From Gemmatimonadota bacterium (GTDB lineage: Bacteria; Gemmatimonadota; Gemmatimonadetes; Gemmatimonadales; Gemmatimonadaceae): DNA of 64,000 bases. Below the pieces are notes generated by a model that ran no database searches, was not told where the DNA came from, and saw nothing but the letters and a program-made list of their open reading frames with translations. Shown piece after piece: positions 19,254 through 28,106 of the stretch (the first letter of the stretch is position 1; every line of letters begins with the position of its first letter). The translations under genes were made by a program, and so were the position numbers. Location of the stretch: positions 88,112-152,111 of the forward strand of contig JAHFCT010000001.1 of assembly GCA_023249375.1 (NCBI GenBank), given 5' to 3'.

Positions 19254-20660
19254 GTGACTGACAATCTGACTCCTGACGTCCTCGTCATTGGCGGTGGACC
19301 GGGCGGCTACGTCGCCTCGATCCGCGCGGCGCAGCTGGGCCTGTCCACCGTGTGCGTGGAAATGGACCGCACCCTCGGCGGCACCTGCGTCAACGTCGGC
19401 TGCATTCCGTCCAAGGCGCTGCTCAGCTCCACGGAGCACTACGAGTTCGCTCGACTGCACGCCGCCGAGCACGGCATCGATTATCAGGGTGTGACGTTCG
19501 ACCTCGCGCGCATGATGCAGCGCAAGGACGACGTGGTCGCGCAGAACACCAAGGGCGTGGAGTTCCTCTTCAAGAAGAACAAGGTCACGTGGGCCAAGGG
19601 TTTCGGGACGCTCAAGGCCGGCAACGTGGTCGACGTGAAGGCCGATGATGGCACGGTAACGACGTACGCGCCGAAGCACGTCATCCTCGCCACGGGTTCG
19701 GTGCCGGTGGAGTTGCCGTTCCTGCCGTTCGACGAGGAGCGGATCATCTCCAACGTCGGCGCGCTCAAGCTGCCCGAGGTGCCGCGGCATCTCATCGTGA
19801 TCGGCGGCGGCGTGATTGGCCTCGAGCTTGGCTCGGTCTGGCGCCGGCTGGGGGCGCAGGTCACGGTGATCGAATTCATGCCGACGATTCTCCCCGGCAA
19901 TGACGACGACATCACCAAGGAAGCGGCGCGCATCTTCAAGAAGCAGGGTATGGACCTGCACGTCGGCACCAAGGTGACCGGCGGCCGGCGCGACGGCGAA
20001 TCGGTGATCGTCGAGGTTGAGGAAAAGGGAACGCCGGGCACGTTCACCGCCGACTGCGTGCTCGTGTCCATCGGACGCAAGCCCGCGCTCTACGGCGTCG
20101 ACGCGGCGGCCTTGGGCCTCACGCTCGGACCGCGCGGCGAGATCGCGGTCGACGATCAGCTGCGCACCAATCTTCCGAACGTCTTCGCGATCGGCGATGC
20201 CGTCGGCGGCAAGCTCCTCGCGCACAAGGCAGAGGAGGAAGGCGTGATCGCCGCCGAAGTGATCGCCGGCAAGAGCGCGCACATGCACTACCACAACATG
20301 CCCGGCGTCGTCTACACGTGGCCGGAAATCGCCACCTGCGGTCTTACGGAGTCCGAGGTGAAGGCCAGCGGCCGCTCGTACCGCGTCGGCAAGTTCCCGT
20401 TCTCCGCCAATGGCCGCGCGCGTTCAATGGGCGAGACCAACGGCTTCGTGAAGTTCGTCGTCGACGCCGGCACCGACGAGATCCTTGGCTGCCACATGAT
20501 TGGCGCGAACGTCAGCGACCTGCTGAGCGAGGTCGTGCTCGCGATGGAATACAGAGGCACCGCCGAGGATATCGGGACGACGGTGCACTCGCATCCGACG
20601 CTGACGGAGATCGTGAAAGAGGCGGCGCTCGCGGCGCTGGGCCGGGCGATCCACGTCTAG
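19254..20660 (+). CDS. lpdA: Dihydrolipoyl dehydrogenase (E3)
   Basis: Product of 468 residues, the standard E3 length. FAD-binding VIGGGPGGYVA, redox disulfide C45-C50 (GGTCVNVGCIPSK), NAD-binding VIGGGVIGLELGSVW and the C-terminal catalytic pair H447/E452 (HSHPTLTE) are all present. It reoxidises dihydrolipoamide on E2 with NAD+. It starts with GTG at 19254. E2 and E3 probably form one transcript, with E3 likely shared by other 2-oxo acid dehydrogenases. Confidence 0.96.
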   Translation: MTDNLTPDVLVIGGGPGGYVASIRAAQLGLSTVCVEMDRTLGGTCVNVGCIPSKALLSSTEHYEFARLHAAEHGIDYQGVTFDLARMMQRKDDVVAQNTKGVEFLFKKNKVTWAKGFGTLKAGNVVDVKADDGTVTTYAPKHVILATGSVPVELPFLPFDEERIISNVGALKLPEVPRHLIVIGGGVIGLELGSVWRRLGAQVTVIEFMPTILPGNDDDITKEAARIFKKQGMDLHVGTKVTGGRRDGESVIVEVEEKGTPGTFTADCVLVSIGRKPALYGVDAAALGLTLGPRGEIAVDDQLRTNLPNVFAIGDAVGGKLLAHKAEEEGVIAAEVIAGKSAHMHYHNMPGVVYTWPEIATCGLTESEVKASGRSYRVGKFPFSANGRARSMGETNGFVKFVVDAGTDEILGCHMIGANVSDLLSEVVLAMEYRGTAEDIGTTVHSHPTLTEIVKEAALAALGRAIHV

Positions 20661-20681
20661 GTGGCAGCCACCGTCACCTAG
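20657..20681. terminator. Convergent hairpin covering both stop codons
   Basis: CTAGGTG (20657-20663) and CACCTAG (20675-20681) are perfect arms, with an inner GGTGG/CCACC pairing. Each arm contains a stop codon, one for lpdA and one for the opposing DinB gene. There is no T-run, so termination would be weak or factor-dependent. Confidence 0.5.
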
Positions 20682-21205
20682 AGAGCGTACCGTTCCACCA
20701 GGACCTTCTCGTGGTGCATCGCGTGCCCCGCCGCGATCCACGCGAGCGCGCGGGCACTGACTTCCTTGCCGCTGGCCGTGCCGCGTCGCGTCCACGCTGC
20801 ATCGGGCATCCAGCGCAGCAGCGCCAGCGTCGCGCCGCGCACGGCGGCGAATTCGCCGAGCAGCGTGTCGAGCGAGCGCTCGTTGGCGCCGCAGGTGACT
20901 GCGTAGGCGTTCTCGTCGAACGGCGAGAGCGGCGTGGTGTCACCGCGCCCGATCCGGAGGATTCGATACGCGAAAATCCGCTCGGCGTCGGCGATGTGGC
21001 AAATGACTTCCTTCACAGTCCACTTGCCTGGCGCGTACGCAAAGGCTGCCTGCTCCTCGCTGAGGTGCTTGAGGCGTGCGAGCATCGACTCGCCTTGCGC
21101 GGCGAGCGTGCGCGTGACGTCGCCGTCAGGGACGGATGCGACGTAGCCGGCGTAGAACGGCGCAAATTCGTCAGCAGCAGGGCGGTAGCTCGATTCGGCA
21201 CTCAT
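20678..21205 (-). CDS. DinB-family four-helix metal protein
   Basis: Product of 175 residues in the DinB/YfiT range. Histidines sit where the family places its metal triad: VICHIADAERIFAYR in the second helix, and AAGHAMHHEKVL near the C-terminus. GKWTVKEVICHI is a typical DinB motif. Members are thiol-dependent transferases or hydrolases of unclear substrate. ATG at 21205 has GGGGG seven bases upstream. It is transcribed alone, convergent with lpdA. Confidence 0.82.
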   Translation of the reverse strand: MSAESSYRPAADEFAPFYAGYVASVPDGDVTRTLAAQGESMLARLKHLSEEQAAFAYAPGKWTVKEVICHIADAERIFAYRILRIGRGDTTPLSPFDENAYAVTCGANERSLDTLLGEFAAVRGATLALLRWMPDAAWTRRGTASGKEVSARALAWIAAGHAMHHEKVLVERYAL

Positions 21206-21257
21206 GCAAATCCCCCTGTGAAAGCCCACTTTAAATGGAATTTGGCCCGTGTAAGGG

Positions 21258-21282
21258 TTTCGTGAGGAAATGCCTCACAAAA
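21258..21282. promoter_or_regulatory. Inverted repeat upstream of the DinB gene
   Basis: TTTCGTGAGG and CCTCACAAAA pair over 10 bases with one wobble around a 5-base loop, 53 bases before the DinB start. There is no following T-run in either direction, so an operator or leader hairpin is more likely than a terminator. Confidence 0.45.
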
Positions 21283-21395
21283 CTTCCATAATTGCACCGT
21301 ATTCCGCAGCGATGCCCCACACCAGACATTCCCTGTGCGATCAGTAGCGCGCTGAACAACTGCGGCGATGCACTGGTCAGAAATATAGTGGGAGA

Positions 21396-21593
21396 CGCAG
21401 GGTCGCTTCGGCGACCCAGCGTGTCGCGGTAGGCACAGCGTGGGGCGCGTACAGTGCGCCGGGGGGCCGTCACTGGCTCGTTCACCGCTGACCTACCGCG
21501 ACTCACGTTAAGGCCATCGAGTTTCGAATTCTCAGAGGAGACTCGAACGGCAACGGAGGAGTGCGCCACATTCGGCGCGCTCCTCCGTTTCCT
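21396..21593 (+). ncRNA. Candidate structured small RNA
   Basis: A 412-base gap (21206-21618) with no convincing gene holds ordered secondary structure. A perfect GGGTCGC-TTCG-GCGACCC hairpin (21400-21417, stable UUCG loop) comes first. A long stem follows, pairing TCGCGGTAGG (21424-21433) with CCTACCGCGA (21492-21501) and CAGCG with CGCTG inside it, then a TTCGA/TCGAA stem and a strong terminator. A TATAGT box lies at 21384-21389. It lacks the signatures of RNase P RNA, tmRNA and SRP RNA that I know. The strand is inferred from the box and the terminator tail. Confidence 0.45.
21552..21593 (+). terminator. Strong intrinsic terminator (16-bp stem)
   Basis: AACGGAGGAGTGCGCC pairs with GGCGCGCTCCTCCGTT (one T-G wobble) around ACATTC and is followed by TTCCTT. 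It can end the candidate RNA on the plus strand. It lies 26 bases beyond the stop of the opposing glycosidase gene and may serve that gene too, although the minus-strand tail is T-poor. Confidence 0.75.
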
Positions 21594-21618
21594 TGTGCGC
21601 CCTGTTGATGCCGCCGTG

Positions 21619-24264
21619 CTACTTCGCTCGCAACACGATTTCCCGCCGCACGTACCCATCTGCGTCGGCGCCATCGCGCGGCAGCGGGATGGTGATCGGG
21701 ACGGCACCAGCGCGCACGAGACGCTCAGCCAGCGCACCGCCGATTGCCTGCTGTTCATTGCCGAGGCTGCTCCCCATCGGGATCGATGCATAGGCGACAT
21801 CGGGTGCGCCGACGACGCTACGTGCCCCACGCACGAATCCAATCGCCGTATCACCGGCGATGCCTTCAATCGACAGCCGAATCAAATCGCCCTCGGTACG
21901 CAACGACACCACGCGCACGGCCCTCGAGCGTGCACCGATCACCGCGTTCGGGCTCACGAAACGCACCTCCGGCGCCGTCCCGCGCGCCGTCTCCAGATGC
22001 AACACCGTCTGCCCCGCTTGCAGCTCGCCGCGCACGGGGCGCGCGCCGGCCACCGGGTTGAACGTGACGCGCAGCATGCGTCCTGTGTCGCCGCCGGCGC
22101 GCGTCACGTCGAGCATGACAACCGACGCGCGCACGGTGACCTTGAGGTCAACCTGCATGCGCCCCACCCACAGACGGTCCACGCGCACGCCGTCTTCGCC
22201 CAGCGGCACCCACGGTGCCACGGTGAGTGACCCGGCGGGGGCATCGACCTCGAGCCCCATCATGCCGCGCAGCAGCGGTGTGAGAATCATCGACGTGGCA
22301 AAGAACTGCTGCGGCACCGCGGTGTCGAGCGGCTTGTACACGCGTCCGCTGATCACTTCGGGATTGCGGCCGCGCGCTTCGTCGAACGTTGTGCCCGCGA
22401 TGGCGCGCAGGGCCTGCCACCCCGCGTTCGGGTTGCCGTACCGGAACTGCGCCGTGGACACCCATCCGGTGACGAAGCCCCACACGGCGCCATTGTTGTA
22501 ATGCAGGGGATCAAAGAGCGTGCTCGTCGTCGACAGCGGACGCGCGCCCCAATCCGTCATCAAATCGGAGCGTGCCATCCGCTCGGCCATCAGTCGTCCG
22601 TTGGCTTTGTTGAAGACGTCGAATGCCATCGCCGTTGCGGGCCACGCGGTCATCGTCTCGTTGATCTTGCCCTGCTCCAGCACGGCGAAGGCGTACTGTC
22701 CCTTGGAGGGAATCCAGAGCTTGCCGTCGAGTGCCGCGATGGCGCGCGTGCGCTCCGCGCGCGCCTCGGTGGCCAGCGCGGGCTCATTCATCGCCTCAGC
22801 CATGCGTGCAAAGCGCTCGAGTGAGGCGGCCCAAACGCCGTTGAGGTAGACATCGCTGACGATCCCCTCCTGCAGGTCGCCAACCTCGAGCGCGCCGGCG
22901 CCGGCGCACGTGTTCTCCATCAGGCCGTCGCCGTCGGTGTCACACTTGCGAGACCACTCGTACGCCTTCTTCACATTCGGCCAGAGCGCACGGACCGTGG
23001 CGGTGTCGGCCGTCTGCTTCCAGTACTCGCCGAACGCCAAGATCCAGAATGGCGTCGTGTCGCCGTGGTAGTACGCGTACCCGTACGCGCCGAACCAGTC
23101 GATCTTTCCCGCTCCCTGCGAGATCTCGTGCGTGATCTTGCCGTCGGCGCGCTGGTACTTGGCGAAGAACTTGAGCGCGCCGTCGCGCACCAGTTCGTGC
23201 TGTCCGGCGGCGCTCATCGCGAATGAGTTGATGGACGCATCGCCGCCGAAGAACCAGCCAAAGCCGGGACGATCGCTGGCCGCGCCTGACAGCCCGTAGC
23301 CGGCGACAAGCCCGCAACCAAGGTCGGGGTTGCAGACCATCGATTCGTCGAGATTCACTTTGGCCCACTCGACGGCGCGGTCGAGCACGGCGTCGCCCGT
23401 CACGACCGAGACTTGCTGCGTGCGAATCGAGTCGGCGTGCGCCACGCGCTTCTTCCACTCGCGTTCGATCGCACCAGGCTCGAGCAGGCGCCGGTACAGC
23501 GCGAGCACCGAGTCGCGCGGCATCTCACCGCCCGCCATGACGATCGGGATGTACTTGGCGTGGATGTTGACGTTGCCGCCTGGTGGCTCGCCGAGCCGCG
23601 GTTCCGTGTAGCGCTCGTTTGAGCTCCCCACACCAATCGTGAACTCGGGCGGCGCGGCGGAGAGCATGTGCGCGGGCACGTCGCTCGCTTGCGTGACGGC
23701 GGGCGAACCGAGGAACGCGCTCACTTTGCGTCGGCTCTCGCTGAAAACGAACGCCTTGGCCCCCGCGTGCCACGCGACGTACTGCCCGCCGAGCGAGGCC
23801 GGCCAGGCGAGATGCACGTCGGGCACGAACGACGCGATGATTTCCATCGGCCGGATCGCATCGACTTCGAGCAGCATCATCACGGCCGGAAGGTCCACCG
23901 AGGCGAACACCGTCTGCTTCACGGTGAACGTCTCGTACGCGTACGTGATGGTGACGCCCTCGGGGCGCACAAGCACGGAACGGGCGACGTCCTTGCCGGG
24001 AATGGCCTGCGTGTACTTGGGAACGCGGAAGCTCAGCTTGAAGTCGTGCATCCACTTGTACGGCCAGCTCCACATCTCAAAGGACCCGTCTTCGGTGCCC
24101 ATCGCAATGGCGCGCCGCCCTACGGCGCTGAGGTATTGGCCCGGCCGGGCATCACCGCTGAGCGCGATGGGTGAGCGGCCGAGGTCAAACGGGGCGATGG
24201 TCTGAGCAGTGGCGGCCACGGGAAGCGCGGCGGCAATGGCGAGGACAGCAAGTAAGCGGCGCAT
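21619..24264 (-). CDS. Exported six-hairpin glycosidase-like protein (amylo-1,6-glucosidase/GH63-like)
   Basis: Product of 881 residues with a signal peptide (MRRLLAVLAIAAALPVAATAQ). The middle resembles an (alpha/alpha)6-barrel glycosidase of the debranching-enzyme type: RPGFGWFFGGDASINSFAM, a helical KYQRADGKITHEIS, WFGAYGYAYYHGDTTPFWI, and a calcium-like loop CDTDGDGLMENTC. An N-terminal beta-sandwich and a C-terminal beta-rich domain flank it. It probably hydrolyses an alpha-linked oligosaccharide outside the cytoplasm. The frame extends 164 codons upstream across the SulP gene end, but the signal peptide fixes the start. Catalytic acids cannot be assigned from sequence alone. Confidence 0.75.
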   Translation of the reverse strand: MRRLLAVLAIAAALPVAATAQTIAPFDLGRSPIALSGDARPGQYLSAVGRRAIAMGTEDGSFEMWSWPYKWMHDFKLSFRVPKYTQAIPGKDVARSVLVRPEGVTITYAYETFTVKQTVFASVDLPAVMMLLEVDAIRPMEIIASFVPDVHLAWPASLGGQYVAWHAGAKAFVFSESRRKVSAFLGSPAVTQASDVPAHMLSAAPPEFTIGVGSSNERYTEPRLGEPPGGNVNIHAKYIPIVMAGGEMPRDSVLALYRRLLEPGAIEREWKKRVAHADSIRTQQVSVVTGDAVLDRAVEWAKVNLDESMVCNPDLGCGLVAGYGLSGAASDRPGFGWFFGGDASINSFAMSAAGQHELVRDGALKFFAKYQRADGKITHEISQGAGKIDWFGAYGYAYYHGDTTPFWILAFGEYWKQTADTATVRALWPNVKKAYEWSRKCDTDGDGLMENTCAGAGALEVGDLQEGIVSDVYLNGVWAASLERFARMAEAMNEPALATEARAERTRAIAALDGKLWIPSKGQYAFAVLEQGKINETMTAWPATAMAFDVFNKANGRLMAERMARSDLMTDWGARPLSTTSTLFDPLHYNNGAVWGFVTGWVSTAQFRYGNPNAGWQALRAIAGTTFDEARGRNPEVISGRVYKPLDTAVPQQFFATSMILTPLLRGMMGLEVDAPAGSLTVAPWVPLGEDGVRVDRLWVGRMQVDLKVTVRASVVMLDVTRAGGDTGRMLRVTFNPVAGARPVRGELQAGQTVLHLETARGTAPEVRFVSPNAVIGARSRAVRVVSLRTEGDLIRLSIEGIAGDTAIGFVRGARSVVGAPDVAYASIPMGSSLGNEQQAIGGALAERLVRAGAVPITIPLPRDGADADGYVRREIVLRAK

Positions 24265-24340
24265 GGTGCGCCGAATATGCCGTGGCCGCCCTGCGGACGC
24301 GACTGGGAGAGAGCCGGTCCGACGCGCCACGGTGGGACCG

Positions 24341-26575
24341 CTAGTACTCCTGCAGCATCGCGATCTTGCGTTCAGCGCGACGCAGGCGCTTGGCGAAGGT
24401 GCGCGCCATCGAGTTCGCGAGGTTGAATGCGAGCTTGCGGTGCACCGTCGCCACCTGCTCGAAGTGCTCGCGCGTGAGCACGTACACTTCCGTCGCGGTG
24501 AGCGCGATGGCGTCGTGCGGCCGTGGCTGGTTGTCCATGAAGGCGAGGCCGCCAAAGAAGTCGCCGCGGCCAAAGCTGGCCACGGGGCGCGTCTTCCTGG
24601 CCTCAAGGCGCGCCACGAGACGCACGGTGCCGCGACGCACCCAGAAGAGCTCGCCGCCCGGCGTGCCCCGCTCGTAGATCGTGGCGCCCGCGTCGAACCG
24701 GCGAATCTCCATGTGCCGCTCGATCTCGCGGATGGTCTCGTCGCGGTGCTGCGCAAAGAGCTCCATCTCGTCCAGCGCCATCGGCGGCTCCTCGTCGGCG
24801 GCGCTCTCGATGCCGCCGAGCAGCCGGTCTTCCACCCAGCCGATCGCCGCGTCGAGATCGGTGAAGATGCGCACCGTCTTGCTCTGCGGGTGCCAGACGC
24901 CGCTCTGGCCGAGGAACTCGCGGAGGTTGCGGCCGCTGCGGTGATTCTCGCGCACGCCGCTGAACACCAGCTTGGCCCCGCGTTCCCGGATGGCGTCGCG
25001 AATCTGCCGGAAGAGCTGGGCGGCGGTGACGTCGATGGAGCGTACCCGCCGCAGGTCGATGATCACGTAGCTGCGGGTGCTGATCTCGTGCTCCAGATCG
25101 GCGTAGAGCTGGTACGTGTTGCCGAAAAACAGGCTCCCCTGCAGTTCGAAGACCACTGCCTCGCCGCCCTTCTCCTCAAGCAGGTCCACTTCGCGCTCGG
25201 GGCGATGCCAGCTCGACGACGTCTGCACCAGGTCAGCCTTGTGCCGCACCACCGAGCCGCCCACTTGTTCGCGCACAAAGAGAATCATCGCCAGCCCGAC
25301 GCCGACGGCGGACGCAGCAATCAGGCTGACGGTAAGCGCCACGGCCACGACGGCGAGCACCACTGTGAAATCGAGTACCGTCTCCTTGGACTCGAGAAAC
25401 TGCAGCGGTTCGCGGTCGATGACGCGGACGCCAATCACGATCAGAATGCCGGCCAACGTCGCCACCGGTATCCAGGCAATGAACTGGCTGAGCAGCAGCG
25501 CGGCCACGAGCGCGAGCACGCCTTCCACCTTGCCGGCGGTGCGTGAGCTCGACCCGCTGTTCAGCCCCACCAGTGTCGCGCCCATGGTACCGGCGCCGGA
25601 GATGCCGCCGGCCACGTTGGCCACGACGTTCGCGACGCCCTGCGCCTTCAGTTCGCGATTCGAGTCGTGGTGACTGCGTGTCATCTTGTCGAGCACGACG
25701 CAGGTTTTCAGTGTGTCGATGGAGAGCAGCACTCCCAGCGTGAGTGACGTGCCGAACACGCTGAGCAGATAGCTCAGCCCAATCTGGCCAGACTGCGCCC
25801 AGCCACCCGTTACACCCGCCCATAGCCCGCCGCCGTGGATGCCCAGCGGGCCGATGACCAACGGGTTGCCGCTGAGTTCGCGAAGCGCCGGATTGACGAG
25901 CACGAGACCGAAATACGTCAGTACCCCGGCCAAGATGCCGACGATGATGCCCGGGATGCGGTGCAGGAATCGCGGCGCAATCGTGGCCGTGCCGGCGGTG
26001 ACGAGCGCGATCAGGATGGCGCGCCAGTCCCACCGTGAAGGCGCCAGCACGGCGACCTGCCACGGCACGCCGCCTGGAACGCCGAGGAACTTGGGAATCT
26101 GGCTGCCGATGATAATCAGACCGACGGCGGTCAGGAATCCGCTCACCACGGGAGACGGGATGTATTTGATCAGCCCACCCACTCCGAGCAGGCCCAGCGC
26201 GAGCTGCACGAGCCCGCCCAGGACTCCAACGAGCATCAGGAGGGCTACGACATGCCCTGACGCGACACCGTGCTGTACGAGCTGAATGGCGAACGCAGAG
26301 AGCACCGCCGTGGCCGGAGCGCACGGCGCACTGATCAGGCGGTCCGTCCCTCCAAGCCAGGAGGCCACGAGCCCAATGACCGTCGCGCCGATGATCCCCG
26401 CACGGGCGCCAAGCGCCGCATGTTCCGGACCGAGCGCGGCGTAGACCGTAACTCCGAACGCGATGGACGCAGGCAGCGCCACCAGCATGGCGGCCAGCCC
26501 TCCCCAGAAGTCACCGGGAGAGGGCGCCTGTGCGGCTAAGCCCCGCAACGAGCCGCGTCCGGCGGCGTCGGTCAA
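24341..26575 (-). CDS. SulP-family anion transporter with STAS and cyclic-nucleotide-binding domains
   Basis: Product of 744 residues. About ten to twelve membrane segments (residues 20-420) include the SulP signatures LPASIAFGVTVYAALGP and PSPVVSGFLTAVG. A STAS domain follows (about 465-575, SLFFGNTYQL ... DLRRVRSIDVTA), then a CRP-type cNMP-binding domain (about 610-735, YERGTPGGELFWVRRGTVRL). It should transport sulfate, bicarbonate or another anion across the inner membrane, possibly gated by a cyclic nucleotide. The start TTG at 26575 overlaps the upstream stop (TTGA); no ATG precedes the first membrane segment. It is last in the oxyanion gene series. Confidence 0.88.
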   Translation of the reverse strand: MTDAAGRGSLRGLAAQAPSPGDFWGGLAAMLVALPASIAFGVTVYAALGPEHAALGARAGIIGATVIGLVASWLGGTDRLISAPCAPATAVLSAFAIQLVQHGVASGHVVALLMLVGVLGGLVQLALGLLGVGGLIKYIPSPVVSGFLTAVGLIIIGSQIPKFLGVPGGVPWQVAVLAPSRWDWRAILIALVTAGTATIAPRFLHRIPGIIVGILAGVLTYFGLVLVNPALRELSGNPLVIGPLGIHGGGLWAGVTGGWAQSGQIGLSYLLSVFGTSLTLGVLLSIDTLKTCVVLDKMTRSHHDSNRELKAQGVANVVANVAGGISGAGTMGATLVGLNSGSSSRTAGKVEGVLALVAALLLSQFIAWIPVATLAGILIVIGVRVIDREPLQFLESKETVLDFTVVLAVVAVALTVSLIAASAVGVGLAMILFVREQVGGSVVRHKADLVQTSSSWHRPEREVDLLEEKGGEAVVFELQGSLFFGNTYQLYADLEHEISTRSYVIIDLRRVRSIDVTAAQLFRQIRDAIRERGAKLVFSGVRENHRSGRNLREFLGQSGVWHPQSKTVRIFTDLDAAIGWVEDRLLGGIESAADEEPPMALDEMELFAQHRDETIREIERHMEIRRFDAGATIYERGTPGGELFWVRRGTVRLVARLEARKTRPVASFGRGDFFGGLAFMDNQPRPHDAIALTATEVYVLTREHFEQVATVHRKLAFNLANSMARTFAKRLRRAERKIAMLQEY

Positions 26576-27210
26576 AGCAGGCCGACGACCTGCTTGGCCG
26601 CCCTGAGATAGTTGGTGTTCGGCATTCCGGCGATGCCGAGTCCCTCAACCACCTGCTTCATGCCGGCGTAGTTCTCGCTCTCGGCGCACGCCGATTCCAC
26701 CATCGCGCCGTTGAACCAGACCTGCGCGTACTCGCAGATGATGCCGTCGACCGTGAAGCCGTAGCGCATTTTCTCGACCGTCACGGGCACGAGCTCCGCG
26801 TGCTTGCGCGCCATCGCGATGAACGCATCAATCGTGTAGCTGTCCTGATCGAGCGCGATGTCAACCTTGAGGTGCGAGAGAATGGTCGCGAGGTCCTCGC
26901 GCTTCACCGGGAACTGGAACTTCCCCCTGGGCTGGAAGATTTCGTAGCCTTCCGGCGTGTCGCCGATCTTGGTCTTGATGTCGAGCAGGCCGTCGCGAAC
27001 CTTGACGTTGGCCTCGTTGGTGTTCGCGGAGAGGAAATACGTTTCCGCGGGCATCCTGCGGGCCTGGAAAAGAACGGTCTTTCCGTTCCACATCTTGGCT
27101 TTCACCGCCTCGATGATGTCCTTGCCGAACACGCGGAATTCCGCGCGCGGGACGATCTTGGCCGCATCGTCGGCCGACGTCGCCTGGTTGTTGGCAAACA
27201 CGTTGCTCAT
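26572..27210 (-). CDS. CYTH-like (triphosphate-tunnel-fold) protein
   Basis: Product of 212 residues. The order of motifs resembles CYTH proteins: AEFRVFG at the first strand, then NVKVRDGLLDIKTKIG (the strand pair that supplies phosphate-binding lysines and arginines), then TVEKMRYGFTVDGIICEYA and VESACAESENYAGMKQVVE (the late acidic strand and helix). The canonical ExExK start is not intact, so it is a divergent member and its activity is uncertain. AGGAG lies seven bases before ATG 27210. It is translationally coupled to the SulP gene. Confidence 0.6.
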   Translation of the reverse strand: MSNVFANNQATSADDAAKIVPRAEFRVFGKDIIEAVKAKMWNGKTVLFQARRMPAETYFLSANTNEANVKVRDGLLDIKTKIGDTPEGYEIFQPRGKFQFPVKREDLATILSHLKVDIALDQDSYTIDAFIAMARKHAELVPVTVEKMRYGFTVDGIICEYAQVWFNGAMVESACAESENYAGMKQVVEGLGIAGMPNTNYLRAAKQVVGLL

Positions 27211-27328
27211 CTGCGCGCTCCTGTTGCTGGTGGGAAAGAAGGGTGTGCGCCCACGACGGGCTGATGTCGTGCGCGAATTGGCGCCACGCGGGGGCACTGC
27301 GGGCTGCCGGTGAGTGGCGCCGTGAGCG

Positions 27329-28072
27329 CTAGCCGGCCGTGAGCGTCACGACCGTACCCACGACCACGGCCAGAATCGTGAGCGCCAGCCAACTCGCTGA
27401 CGTCCATCCAAAGGCCCAACGGCCAAAGCTCACCGACCGGCTGCCGCGCGAGGCGATCACGCGGTCGGCGGCCTCCGCCGCGGCGCTGGCGATGGACTCC
27501 ATCGCATCGGCGAAGTGGCGCAGCTGGTTCTTGTGACTGAGCCGCAGGTCGAGCCGGAAGATCATGCGCTTGTATCGCTCGCCGAGCGCGCACGTCTCTT
27601 CCCGCGCCTGCCGCACCGCATTGGCGCGGTCGGTCTCATCGGACGCCTCCGTGAGATGCGCCCGCAGCGCGCTCGCCATGGCATCGACGACGAGCTTGGA
27701 GGATTCCGCCAGCTCGACGAGCAGGGCGTTGCCCTCAAGCACCGGTTCGGGCTGTTCCACGGCGTACTCGAGCAGCGTCGTGGACATCAAGCGGACGATC
27801 TTGTCCGTTCGTTCAAGGCACCGTGCGAGCGGATCCCGCGACCGCGCGATCAGCGCCGGCTCGCGAATTCGGCCCACCATCGCCCGCTGCATCTCGCCGG
27901 CCTGCTGCGCCAGCGCCGACAGTTCGTTGAGCCGCCCGTGGAATTCATCGGGTCGGTCCTGCAGGTACAGGCTCAGCCCCGACCGAAAGAGCACGCCGCC
28001 GTGCACCAGCAGGTCCAGGTAGTCATTCACCTGGACCTTCAGCGCTTCATCATTCCGGAACAGCACGGGCAT
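27329..28072 (-). CDS. DUF47/PhoU-like helical protein with C-terminal membrane anchor
   Basis: Product of 247 residues, almost all helical, ending in one membrane segment (SWLALTILAVVVGTVVTL). The helices have the DUF47/PhoU-like texture, notably the late helix HFADAMESIASAAAEAADRVI. DUF47 proteins usually accompany phosphate transporters (Pit accessory proteins). The membrane anchor is unusual for that family. It lies between a DASS transporter and a CYTH-like gene on the same strand, which fits an accessory role in phosphate or anion transport. The assignment is inference from pattern and context. Confidence 0.5.
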   Translation of the reverse strand: MPVLFRNDEALKVQVNDYLDLLVHGGVLFRSGLSLYLQDRPDEFHGRLNELSALAQQAGEMQRAMVGRIREPALIARSRDPLARCLERTDKIVRLMSTTLLEYAVEQPEPVLEGNALLVELAESSKLVVDAMASALRAHLTEASDETDRANAVRQAREETCALGERYKRMIFRLDLRLSHKNQLRHFADAMESIASAAAEAADRVIASRGSRSVSFGRWAFGWTSASWLALTILAVVVGTVVTLTAG

Positions 28073-28106
28073 GCGGTGGTCACTCCGTCAGGGCACGGCG
28101 GCCGGC

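Noticed and set aside
21510-21536. TTTCGAATTCTC resembling a tRNA T-loop or tmRNA 3' part
   Set aside because: No acceptor, D-arm or anticodon arm can be placed around it, and no tmRNA tag or RNase P signature is present.
24265-24756. 164-codon N-terminal extension of the glycosidase frame
   Set aside because: It overlaps the SulP gene on the same strand in another frame; the signal peptide at 24264 gives the true start.
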